From Luteibacter aegosomaticola (GTDB lineage Bacteria > Pseudomonadota > Gammaproteobacteria > Xanthomonadales > Rhodanobacteraceae): a stretch of DNA of 64,000 nucleotides. The stretch lies in contig NZ_CP095741.1 of the NCBI RefSeq assembly GCF_023078475.1, forward strand, positions 1,984,001 to 2,048,000, given 5' to 3'. The position numbers and the translations under genes are program-made. The notes beneath the pieces are model-generated. The model worked only from the letters and a program-made list of their open reading frames with translations. It was not told the DNA's origin and searched no databases. Shown piece after piece: positions 56,931 to 64,000 of the stretch. The first letter of the stretch is position 1, and the number at the start of each line of letters is the position of its first letter.

Positions 56931-58815
56931 GTTCATTGGCATCATCCACCCGCGTACCGCCGTGGTCGCACACGACCTGGCGATGGCGGCCTTTGCCTGG
57001 TGGATCGCGAAATCGCTGCGCTACGCACTGATGCCGGAGTCGGCGCCGGTGTCCTACCTGCCGATGGAATTCCCCCTCGTCCTGCTGGTGCAGGGCGCGG
57101 TGTTCAACTGGACGGGCCTCTACAAGGGCGTATGGCGCTTCGCGAGCCTCCCTGACCTGTGGAACATCATCAAGGCCACGGTCATCGGCTCGCTCATCAT
57201 CGGCCTGGCCATGGTGATGTACGCGCGCCTCGATGGCGTGCCGCGCTCGGTCCTGCTGGTTTACCCAGTGGTACTGGTCGTGTTGCTGGGCTTGCCCCGG
57301 CTCAGTTACCGGTTCTGGAAAGACAGCCGCATCGACCTGTTCCAGTCGACGCCCACCAAGCGTGTGCTCATCGTCGGCGCGGACCGCGCGGGCGACGCCC
57401 TGGCGCGCGACCTTCGCCGCGACAGCCGCTACAGCGTCATCGGCTTCGTTGACGACAACCTCGCGCTGCGCGGCGCGCAGATCGGTGGCGTTCCGGTGCT
57501 GGGCACTGTCGACCAGCTGGCCGAGCTATCCAAGGCCGTGGCGGTGCAGATGCTGCTCATTGCCGTCCCGGGGGCAAGCACCTCGCAGATGCGCCGGATC
57601 GTGGCATTTTGCGAAAGCACGGGCCTGCCGTTCCGCACGGTGCCGCGCCTCGAGGATGTCGTTGCTGGCCGTGCGCAGTTCAACGAGATCAAGGAAGTCG
57701 CCATCGAGGATCTGCTCGGCCGCGATGCCGTGGAGCTCGACTGGACGGCCATCCGCGAGACGATCAGCGGCCGCCGCGTCCTGGTGACGGGCGGTGGCGG
57801 CTCCATCGGTTCGGAACTCTGCCGCCAGGTTGCCCGGTTGGGTGCCTCGTCGCTCACCGTCGTCGAGATGTCCGAGTACAACCTGTACCGGATCGGCCAG
57901 GAGCTCACCTCGGCGTATCCCGAGCTGATCTTCAATGGCGTGCTTACCGATGCCCGCGAATCGGTCGCGGTGAACCGCCTGTTCGAGGAAACCCAGCCGC
58001 AGATCGTGTTCCACGCGGCGGCCTACAAGCACGTGCCGATGCTGCAGGGCCAGCTGCGCGAAGCCTTCCGCAACAACGTGCTCGGTACGCGCGTCGTGGC
58101 CGATGCCGCCGTGCGCTGCGGCGCTGAAGCGTTCGTGCTGATCTCCACCGACAAGGCGGTGAACCCGACCTCGGTGATGGGCGCCTGCAAGCGCATGGCG
58201 GAGATCTGGTGCCAGAACCTCGCAGCGCATACGGCGACACGTTTTATCACCGTGCGCTTCGGTAACGTCCTGGATTCAGCAGGTTCGGTCGTGCCGTTGT
58301 TCCGCCGCCAGATCCGCCAGGGCGGCCCGGTCACGATTACGCATCCCGAGATTTCGCGCTACTTCATGACCATCCCGGAGGCCTGCCAGCTGATCCTGCA
58401 GGCGGCCACGCTGGGCAAGGGTGGCGAGATCTTTGCGCTGGACATGGGTGATCCGGTGAAGATCCGTGACCTCGCTGAACAGATGATCCGGCTGGCGGGT
58501 AAGCGTCCCGGATCTGACATACAGATCGTCTACACAGGTTTGCGGTCGGGCGAGAAGCTGTTCGAAGAACTCTTCCACCCGTTGGAGAATTACACCAGCA
58601 CCACCCACGCCAAAATCTTCCAGGCCCAGCACCGCCAGGTGTCGTGGGACCTTCTGCAAACGCAGATCGCCCGTGCCGAAGAAGCGGTGGGGGCGTTTGA
58701 TGAAGAAACCCTGCGTCGGTGCGTGTCCCAGCTGTTGCCTTCGTTCCGCTGGAGCGAGCCCCAGGTGGATAACGTGCTGCCGCTTCGCCGTAACGAAAGT
58801 GGAGACATCGCATGA
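56917..58815 (+). CDS. WbpM/CapD-like membrane nucleotide-sugar 4,6-dehydratase
   Basis: 632 residues. Four N-terminal transmembrane helices precede a first NAD-binding-like domain (KRVLIVGADRAGDALARDL). The catalytic SDR domain follows (VLVTGGGGSIGSELCRQ from about 289; LISTDKAVNPTSVMGACKRMAE with an ST-D-K triad variant). Such enzymes make UDP-4-keto-6-deoxy-HexNAc precursors of sugars like QuiNAc or FucNAc for O-antigen. The neighbouring WecA/WbpL-like transferase would use the derived nucleotide sugar. It overlaps galU by ATGA. Confidence 0.92.
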   Translation: MLLRKFIGIIHPRTAVVAHDLAMAAFAWWIAKSLRYALMPESAPVSYLPMEFPLVLLVQGAVFNWTGLYKGVWRFASLPDLWNIIKATVIGSLIIGLAMVMYARLDGVPRSVLLVYPVVLVVLLGLPRLSYRFWKDSRIDLFQSTPTKRVLIVGADRAGDALARDLRRDSRYSVIGFVDDNLALRGAQIGGVPVLGTVDQLAELSKAVAVQMLLIAVPGASTSQMRRIVAFCESTGLPFRTVPRLEDVVAGRAQFNEIKEVAIEDLLGRDAVELDWTAIRETISGRRVLVTGGGGSIGSELCRQVARLGASSLTVVEMSEYNLYRIGQELTSAYPELIFNGVLTDARESVAVNRLFEETQPQIVFHAAAYKHVPMLQGQLREAFRNNVLGTRVVADAAVRCGAEAFVLISTDKAVNPTSVMGACKRMAEIWCQNLAAHTATRFITVRFGNVLDSAGSVVPLFRRQIRQGGPVTITHPEISRYFMTIPEACQLILQAATLGKGGEIFALDMGDPVKIRDLAEQMIRLAGKRPGSDIQIVYTGLRSGEKLFEELFHPLENYTSTTHAKIFQAQHRQVSWDLLQTQIARAEEAVGAFDEETLRRCVSQLLPSFRWSEPQVDNVLPLRRNESGDIA

Positions 58816-59684
58816 CCCAACCCCTGCGCACGGTAGTATTTCCGGTAGCTGGCCTCGGTACGCGCTTCCTTCCTGCGACCAAGGTGGTGGCCAAGGAAAT
58901 GCTCCCGGTGCTGGATCGCCCGCTTATCCAGTACGCCGTGGATGAAGCTGTCGACGCCGGTGCCGATACGCTGGTGTTTGTCACCAACCGCTACAAGCAC
59001 GCCATTGCCGATTACTTCGACAAGGCGTACGAGCTGGAAGAAAAGCTCGCGGAGAAGAACAAGGAAGAGCTCCTGGGCATCCTTCGCGGCATCCTGCCGC
59101 CGCGCGTCCGTTGCGTGTTCGTCACCCAGCCGGAGGCCCTTGGCCTGGGCGACGCGGTGCTGCGCGCAAAGGCCGTGGTGAACGAGGAATACTTCGGCGT
59201 GATGCTGCCGGACGATCTGATCTGGACGAAGGGCCGTGGTGCCCTGGGCCAGATGTCCGACCTGGCTTACAAGGAGCACGCCGGCGTCATCGCCGTTGAG
59301 GAAGTGCCGCCGCAGGACACCGACAAGTACGGTGTGGTGAAGCTCAGCGCCGAGATCAATGATCGCTCCGGCCGCATCGAGCACATGGTGGAGAAGCCGA
59401 AGCCGGCCGATGCGCCGTCGAACCTCGCCGTGGTCGGCCGCTATGTGCTGCCGCGTGAGATCTTCGGTTTCCTGGAGCGCACCCGTGCTGGCGCCGGTGG
59501 CGAGATCCAGCTCACCGACGCGATCGAGAACCTGCTGAAGGACAAGGGCCAGGTGCTGTCGTACAAGTTCGAAGGCACACGCTTCGATTGCGGCAACAAG
59601 GCCGGCCTGGTCCGAGCGACGTTGGCGATGGCTTTGGAAGATCCCAAGCTCGCACCCATCGTCCGCGAGTACGCGGAGAAGTAA
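58812..59684 (+). CDS. galU: UTP-glucose-1-phosphate uridylyltransferase
   Basis: 290 residues. The nucleotidyltransferase motif GLGTRFLPATKVVAKEMLP is at the N-terminus, with VEKPKPADAPSNLAVVGRYV and a C-terminal GNKAGLVRA. It makes UDP-glucose for LPS core, exopolysaccharide and other glycans. It ends the lapA-lapB-wecA/wbpL-wbpM-galU overlapping group, and a strong terminator follows. Confidence 0.97.
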   Translation: MTQPLRTVVFPVAGLGTRFLPATKVVAKEMLPVLDRPLIQYAVDEAVDAGADTLVFVTNRYKHAIADYFDKAYELEEKLAEKNKEELLGILRGILPPRVRCVFVTQPEALGLGDAVLRAKAVVNEEYFGVMLPDDLIWTKGRGALGQMSDLAYKEHAGVIAVEEVPPQDTDKYGVVKLSAEINDRSGRIEHMVEKPKPADAPSNLAVVGRYVLPREIFGFLERTRAGAGGEIQLTDAIENLLKDKGQVLSYKFEGTRFDCGNKAGLVRATLAMALEDPKLAPIVREYAEK

Positions 59685-59718
59685 AAAAAAGCCCCGGCAC
59701 AGTCCGGGGCTTTTTTTT
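59683..59718 (+). terminator. Rho-independent terminator after galU
   Basis: AAAAAAAAGCCCCGG-cacagt-CCGGGGC followed by eight T. It is symmetrical and may also stop the convergent amidase transcript. The galU TAA lies in its A-run. Confidence 0.95.
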
Positions 59719-59720
59719 AC

Positions 59721-59815
59721 GTAGGAGCCCACCCTGTGGGCGACATCTTTCGCGAAACCGCCGCAAGTCTTGCGGCTTCCCCGCGAACGGCGTCGCCCAC
59801 AGGGTGGGCTCCTAC
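59721..59815. repeat. REP pair, TAGGAGCCCACC type
   Basis: GTAGGAGCCCACCCTGTGGG at the left and its inverse CCCACAGGGTGGGCTCCTAC at the right, with about 55 bp between (including GCAAGTCTTGC, a small palindrome). It fills the space between the convergent galU and amidase genes. Confidence 0.92.
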
Positions 59816-59817
59816 GA

Positions 59818-61389
59818 TCAGCGCACCGGCAAGGTTGCGAGGAACTTCGGCCGGCGGAATGCATTGGCCTTCTGTTCGACGCCATACGCGATGCCGATCA
59901 ACGTCGGCTCGCTCCATTTCGCACCGAAGAACACCACGCCCACCGGAAGCTCGTGGGCGAAATCGACGGGTAGGGTGATCGACGGATAGCCCGCGATGGC
60001 TGCTGGTGCCGATACGCCACCTACGGTCGGGTCGCCGCTGACGACGTGGTCGCCGAGGACAAGATCGTTGACGAACGCCGGGCCCCAGCTGGGGGCGAGC
60101 AGGGCGTCGAGGTGGTCTTTTGCCAGGGCGGCGTCGATGCCTTCAGGGCCGGCGAGGCGTTTGTTCTTCTCAACGATGGTTTTGTATTTCGGATCGTCGA
60201 GGCCGCCTTTCTGTTCGGCCATGAGGAACAGCTCCTGGCCGAACCACGGCATTTCCTGCTCTTTGTGCGCGTTGTTGAACGCGATGAGGTCGGCGAGCGT
60301 CTTCATCGGCTGGTTCGGGCGCGTGGCGAGGTAGGCGGCGATGTCGTGCTTGAACTCGTAGAGCATGACGTCGAGTTCGTTTTCGCTGAGTTCCTTGAGG
60401 TGCGGGATCTCGACGTTGTCGACGACGGTGGCGCCTTGCGCCTTCAGTAGCGCGATGGTCTTTTCGAGCGCGGCATCGGCGTTGGGCTCGATGCCTGCAA
60501 GCTGGCGGACGACGCCGATGCGCTTGCCGCGCAGGGCGTTCGAGTCGAGGTACTTCGTGTAGTCGGTGGCGTGCTTGTCGGCGTCTTTCGTGGCTGGGTC
60601 CGCGGCGTCGCTGCCGGCGATAGCGCCAAGCACGGCAGCGGCGTCGGCGACGCTGCGCGCCATGGGGCCGGCGGTGTCCTGGCTGTGCGAGATCGGAATG
60701 ATGCCGGTGCGGCTGACGAGGCCGACCGTGGGCTTGATGCCGACGAGGCCGGTCATCGAGGCCGGGCAGATGATCGAGCCATCGGTTTCGCTGCCGATCG
60801 CGACCGTGGCCAGGCCGGCGGCGACCGCCGAGCCGGAGCCCGCGCTGGAGCCGCAGGCGTTGCGATCGAGCACGTACGGGTTGAGCGTGAGGCCGCCGCG
60901 ACCGGTCCAGCCGCTCGTCGCGTGGTTGGAGCGGATGTTCGCCCACTCGCTCAGGTTGGCCTTGCCGAGGATGATGGCCCCGGCCTTGCGCAGCTTCGCC
61001 GCGATGGCGGAATCCTTCGGTGCCGTGGACCCCGCCAGCGCCAGCGAGCCGGCGGTGGTCTGCATGCGGTCACCGGTGTCGATATTGTCTTTGAGCAAGA
61101 TCGGGATGCCGGCGAGTGGGCCTTTGCCCTTCGCCTTGCCCGCGATCGTGAGCGCATCCGGATTGGTTTCGAGTACGGCGTTGACCTTTGGCCCCGCCTT
61201 GTCGATCCGTGCAATGCGATCGAGGAAGAGTTGGGTGACGCCGGTTGGGGTGAGCTCGCCCTTGGCGTAGGCCTGCCTCAGGGTGGCGATGGAGGCGTAG
61301 GCGTCATCTTCCGTCGTATCGCGCGCCTGGGCGGCGAGCGGAAGCATGAGCGCGAGCGCGGCGGCGAGCGCGTGGCGGTGCTGCGGCAT
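59818..61389 (-). CDS. Exported amidase (amidase signature family)
   Basis: 523 residues with a signal peptide (about 1-22, ending AAQA). The amidase-signature Ser-Ser-Lys triad is visible: K100 (ILLKDNID), S181 (CGSSAGSGSA) and nucleophile S205 (GSETDGSIICPAS). The 24-residue spacing of the two serines is canonical. A periplasmic location suggests hydrolysis of external amides, peptide amides or peptidoglycan-derived compounds; the substrate is unknown. It is divergent from the cytochrome genes. Confidence 0.92.
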   Translation of the reverse strand: MPQHRHALAAALALMLPLAAQARDTTEDDAYASIATLRQAYAKGELTPTGVTQLFLDRIARIDKAGPKVNAVLETNPDALTIAGKAKGKGPLAGIPILLKDNIDTGDRMQTTAGSLALAGSTAPKDSAIAAKLRKAGAIILGKANLSEWANIRSNHATSGWTGRGGLTLNPYVLDRNACGSSAGSGSAVAAGLATVAIGSETDGSIICPASMTGLVGIKPTVGLVSRTGIIPISHSQDTAGPMARSVADAAAVLGAIAGSDAADPATKDADKHATDYTKYLDSNALRGKRIGVVRQLAGIEPNADAALEKTIALLKAQGATVVDNVEIPHLKELSENELDVMLYEFKHDIAAYLATRPNQPMKTLADLIAFNNAHKEQEMPWFGQELFLMAEQKGGLDDPKYKTIVEKNKRLAGPEGIDAALAKDHLDALLAPSWGPAFVNDLVLGDHVVSGDPTVGGVSAPAAIAGYPSITLPVDFAHELPVGVVFFGAKWSEPTLIGIAYGVEQKANAFRRPKFLATLPVR

Positions 61390-61490
61390 AAGGTGTCTCC
61401 CCCGAGTGTCGGCCGATGGTAGCCCAGCAGGTGAGTGCCGTGTGGCTATACTCAGGACACACCCAAGGCGGATCCCAGGGGAACCAAGCG

Positions 61491-62186
61491 ATGCGACGTT
61501 CGTTAGGATGGCTCGTGCTGGCAGTGTTTGCTCTTACGGTCCAGGCGCAGGATTCGCCGCCGGTTCCCGATACCCTGCAGCAGCGCATCGCGGCGTGCAC
61601 GAGCTGCCACGGCCCGCACGGCGAGGGCGGCGATAACGGCTTCAACCCGCGCCTGGCCGGCAAGCCGGCGGGCTACCTCGTGCGGCAGCTGCAGGATTTC
61701 CAGAAGGGCCTGCGCCATTACGAGATCATGGAGTACATGGTCGCGCCGCTCGATGAAGCGTACATGCGCGAGATCGCCGAATACTTCGCCAGCCAGGATG
61801 TACCGTACGAGAAGCATCCGACACCCGCCATGTCGCCCGCCGCGGTCGCGCGCGGCGAGCAGCTGGTGACGAAGGGCGATGCGGCGAAGGGCGTGCCGGC
61901 CTGCATGGCCTGCCACGGACCCAACCTCACCGGCGTGCAGCCGGACATCCCCGGCCTCGTCGGCCTGCCGTACGACTACATCAGTGCGCAGCTCGGCTCG
62001 TGGCGCACCAATACACGCAGCACCACCGCGCCCGACTGTATGGCCACGGTCGTCAGCCGCCTCACCGATGCCGACATCAGCGCCGTCTCGGCGTGGCTGG
62101 CCTCACGCCCCGTGCCACCCGAGGCCCACGCCGAGCCACCCGGCAGCGTCACGCCACCGCTCCACTGCGGCGTACTGGGAGGCTGA
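61491..62186 (+). CDS. Dihaem cytochrome c (c4-like)
   Basis: 231 residues from the ATG after AGGGGAACC; an upstream ATG at 61416 would spoil the signal peptide. Signal peptide about 1-20 (ending VQAQ). Two CxxCH haem sites at 36-40 (CTSCH) and 138-142 (CMACH), each followed by an axial-Met type region (MEYM; CMATV). It is a periplasmic electron carrier of c4 type, probably passing electrons from the next protein to a terminal oxidase. TATACT at 61447-61452 is a plausible -10. Confidence 0.9.
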   Translation: MRRSLGWLVLAVFALTVQAQDSPPVPDTLQQRIAACTSCHGPHGEGGDNGFNPRLAGKPAGYLVRQLQDFQKGLRHYEIMEYMVAPLDEAYMREIAEYFASQDVPYEKHPTPAMSPAAVARGEQLVTKGDAAKGVPACMACHGPNLTGVQPDIPGLVGLPYDYISAQLGSWRTNTRSTTAPDCMATVVSRLTDADISAVSAWLASRPVPPEAHAEPPGSVTPPLHCGVLGG

Positions 62187-62190
62187 CCCG

Positions 62191-63411
62191 ATGAAGCTCG
62201 CCTTCCACCTCGCCATCCTCATCATCGCGGCCAGCTCCTGTAGGAGCGCGCTTGCGCGCGACCCCGTCACCGAAGGCCAATACCTCACGACGATAGGCGA
62301 CTGCGCCTCCTGTCACACCGCCCGCAACGGCAAGCCCATGGCCGGTGGCCGTGTGGTCCCAACCCCCTTCGGCGCCGTCCCGTCACCCAACCTCACGCAC
62401 GACCGTGAAACCGGCCTGGGCGACTGGACCGCTGACGATTTCTACCAGGCTCTGCACAGCGGCAAGGCGCACGACGGCACGTCGCTTTACCCGGCGTTCC
62501 CGTTTACCTCGTACACCAGGGTCACTCGCGCCGATAGCGACGCCATGTTCGCCTACCTCCGCTCGCTGCCCGCGGTACGCAACCCGAATACACCCGACAC
62601 CCTGCGCTGGCCCTACCGCTGGCGGTCGCTGATGGCGACCTGGCGACTGATGTATTTCGATGAAGGCGAGTACGCCGCGGACCCGAAACAGGGTGCGCAG
62701 TGGAATCGCGGCGCCTACCTCGTCCAGGGTCTTGGCCACTGCAATGAATGCCACGCGAGCCGGAACAGCTTCGGCGCGATGAATACGGACCCGTTCCTGG
62801 CAGGCGGCCTGATCCCCGTACAGAACTGGTACGCGCCGGATCTCTCGATGGGCCCGCAAGGTGGCCTGGCGGGCTGGAGCGAAGGCGATGTGGTGGCGTT
62901 GCTGAAGACCGGTCGCTCGGCGAAGGGCAGCGCGCTCGGTCCCATGGCCGAAGTGGTGCTGAAAAGCACGCAGCACCTTACCGATGCCGATGCGGCGGCC
63001 ATCGCCGTCTACCTCAAGTCACTGCCGGAACGACCGCCGGTGCAGCAGCGTGGCAACGCCGTCGATGCTGAAACCGTGGCGAAGGCGGGGCAGGGGGTGT
63101 ACGCAAAACACTGCGCTGAATGCCATGGTGCAGACGGTCGCGGCAAGGGCGAGGTGTATCCCGCGCTGGACGGGAATATTTCGGTGCGTGAGCCGACGGG
63201 CATCAACGCGATTCGCGTGGTGCTATCCGGCGGCTTTGCACCCGCGACCGCGGGCAACGCACGGCCGTATTCAATGCCGCCGTTCTCGCAGGTGCTCAGC
63301 GACGATGACGCCGCCGCCGTGGTGACCTATATCCGCCACGCGTGGTCGAACCGCGCTTCATCGGTATCGCCCAACGATGTGCGCGCTTATCGCTCGACGC
63401 CGGGGACCTGA
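62191..63411 (+). CDS. Trihaem cytochrome c (alcohol/gluconate dehydrogenase cytochrome-subunit type)
   Basis: 406 residues from the ATG four bases after the previous stop, although the frame is open further upstream. Three CxxCH sites: 38-42 (CASCH), 184-188 (CNECH) and 308-312 (CAECH), the layout of the membrane-anchored cytochrome subunits of periplasmic dehydrogenases. The dehydrogenase partner is not in the window. The signal peptide (MKLAFHLAILIIAASS) continues into CRSALARD at residues 17-24, which is encoded by a REP element. Cleavage after ALA looks possible. Confidence 0.9.
   Translation: MKLAFHLAILIIAASSCRSALARDPVTEGQYLTTIGDCASCHTARNGKPMAGGRVVPTPFGAVPSPNLTHDRETGLGDWTADDFYQALHSGKAHDGTSLYPAFPFTSYTRVTRADSDAMFAYLRSLPAVRNPNTPDTLRWPYRWRSLMATWRLMYFDEGEYAADPKQGAQWNRGAYLVQGLGHCNECHASRNSFGAMNTDPFLAGGLIPVQNWYAPDLSMGPQGGLAGWSEGDVVALLKTGRSAKGSALGPMAEVVLKSTQHLTDADAAAIAVYLKSLPERPPVQQRGNAVDAETVAKAGQGVYAKHCAECHGADGRGKGEVYPALDGNISVREPTGINAIRVVLSGGFAPATAGNARPYSMPPFSQVLSDDDAAAVVTYIRHAWSNRASSVSPNDVRAYRSTPGT
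62239..62262 (+). repeat. REP element inside a coding sequence
   Basis: TGTAGGAGCGCGCTTGCGCG followed by CGAC, identical in core to the intergenic family members. It is read in frame as residues 17-24 (CRSALARD) of the trihaem cytochrome, at the end of its signal peptide. Confidence 0.9.
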
Positions 63412-63917
63412 CGGACTTCATCCGCCATCGCTTGCCACACCGCGAGGTTCCATGAGCCTCGCGCCTGGCCGGAGGGTGAGGGCAGTACCCAGGCGATGGC
63501 GCCACCGAACCGCTCGGCTTGCCGGCCGATCGGGATCCGCCTGTTGCCAAGCGCTGCCATGCCAGCCTGCTTGCTGGTGAAGGCGATGACGCATGGCGCG
63601 TGGCGTTCGATCTTCGAACGCAGCGTTTGTGCGTCGTACGCATCGCGCGGAAGCTGATTATCGTTACCGTGATGGAATTTCGCGACGTCCGTAAAACCGA
63701 TGCCAAGGCCCGGCATCAGCGGGTATTCGGTGGGCGCGAACAGGCGTGGCGTCAGGCCCACCGCATGCACGGCGCGCCAGAACATGTTGCCGGGGTGAGC
63801 GTAATACGCGCCGTCACGCGCCGAGCGCGTACCTGCCGCCGTGCCGCAGAACACCAGGCGCAGGCCCGGTTCGAGCACGTCAGGCAGGATGTGTTGCGCG
63901 GAATCGGCATCGCTCAT
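63387..63917 (-). CDS. mug: G/U mismatch-specific uracil-DNA glycosylase (Mug family)
   Basis: 176 residues. It removes uracil or ethenocytosine opposite guanine. The active-site region LVFCGTAAGTRSARDGAYYAH corresponds to the Mug GxNPG loop, with GNMFWRAVHAVGLTPR and GIGFTDVAKF. The intercalation-loop region is LPSPSGQARGSWN. Its last 25 bp overlap the convergent cytochrome gene. The GTAAG variant of the first loop is common in this subgroup. Confidence 0.9.
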   Translation of the reverse strand: MSDADSAQHILPDVLEPGLRLVFCGTAAGTRSARDGAYYAHPGNMFWRAVHAVGLTPRLFAPTEYPLMPGLGIGFTDVAKFHHGNDNQLPRDAYDAQTLRSKIERHAPCVIAFTSKQAGMAALGNRRIPIGRQAERFGGAIAWVLPSPSGQARGSWNLAVWQAMADEVRQVPGVER

Positions 63918-63940
63918 GCAGCCAGTTTACCGCTGCGCTC

Positions 63941-64000
63941 CTACAAGGGAGGCCACAACGAAGTATCGACATCCGGGGTCTTAAGGTAGGCGCCCATGAA
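63941..64000 (-). CDS. Possible C-terminal end of a minus-strand gene
   Basis: An open frame enters from the right edge and ends at TAG 63941-63943, giving FMGAYLKTPDVDTSLWPPL. The stop and the following bases (TGTAGGAGCGC) look like the start of a REP element. It is too short to identify and could be chance. Confidence 0.25.
   Translation of the reverse strand, partial: FMGAYLKTPDVDTSLWPPL

Noticed and set aside
63519..63989. 156-residue plus-strand frame at the right end
   Set aside because: It is antisense to the Mug glycosylase gene and has no recognisable domain.

Overview
The window is GC-rich chromosomal core DNA of a gammaproteobacterium of the order Lysobacterales (Xanthomonadales). 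The evidence is gene order: fimV-truA-trpF-trpB-trpA-accD, lysS-yciI-bolA-smc-zipA, and cmk-rpsA-ihfB-lapA-lapB followed by envelope sugar genes. Two abundant families of REP-like palindromes (TGTAGGAGCGCGC and TAGGAGCCCACC types) fit the same group. A Rhodanobacteraceae member (Luteibacter/Dyella-like) is my inference from the mix of genes. I see no tRNA, rRNA, CRISPR array, prophage or insertion sequence.

Layout. 1-6.5 kb: end of fimV, then truA, the trpFBA tryptophan genes and accD, closed by a strong terminator. 6.7-8.8 kb: a small repeat-containing membrane protein, a PAP2 phosphatase and a GT4 glycosyltransferase. 9-15.2 kb: gltX, a small membrane protein, then a zinc module (zur, znuD-like TonB receptor, MerC-like protein, CDF metal exporter) and the tiny ribosomal protein bTHX. 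Two near-identical Zur-type operators lie between znuD and merC. 15.3-23.2 kb: an unrecognised lipoprotein/methyltransferase pair, then hutI-clcA-(GNAT/nitrilase fusion) on the minus strand, divergent from hutF. 23.2-25.1 kb: asnB. 25.3-33.4 kb: prfB with its programmed frameshift, lysS, yciI, bolA, smc, zipA. 33.7-51.1 kb: one tightly packed operon glgE-treS/mak-glgB-glgX-treZ-malQ-treY. 51-59.7 kb: an acyl-CoA-binding protein, cmk, rpsA, ihfB, lapA, lapB and three envelope-polysaccharide genes ending in galU. 59.8-64 kb: an exported amidase, two multihaem cytochromes c and a Mug-type DNA glycosylase.

How the genes work together. The 17-kb glucan operon forms a closed cycle. TreS and its fused maltokinase turn trehalose into maltose 1-phosphate, GlgE polymerises it and GlgB branches it. 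GlgX, TreY and TreZ debranch the glucan and return it to trehalose, and MalQ reshuffles short maltodextrins. The zinc module pairs uptake and export functions around two shared-type operators.

The most unusual observation is in front of asnB. A 22-codon reading frame with six asparagine codons is followed by a perfect 11-bp terminator stem with a T-run. A competing upstream pairing would be covered by a ribosome that reaches the leader stop codon. This is the architecture of a ribosome-mediated transcription attenuator sensing asparaginyl-tRNA; I do not know of a described asparagine attenuator of this kind. Other points of interest are a REP element read in frame as the end of a cytochrome c signal peptide, and a degenerate second GH13 domain in GlgE whose two catalytic positions are replaced at exactly conserved spacing.
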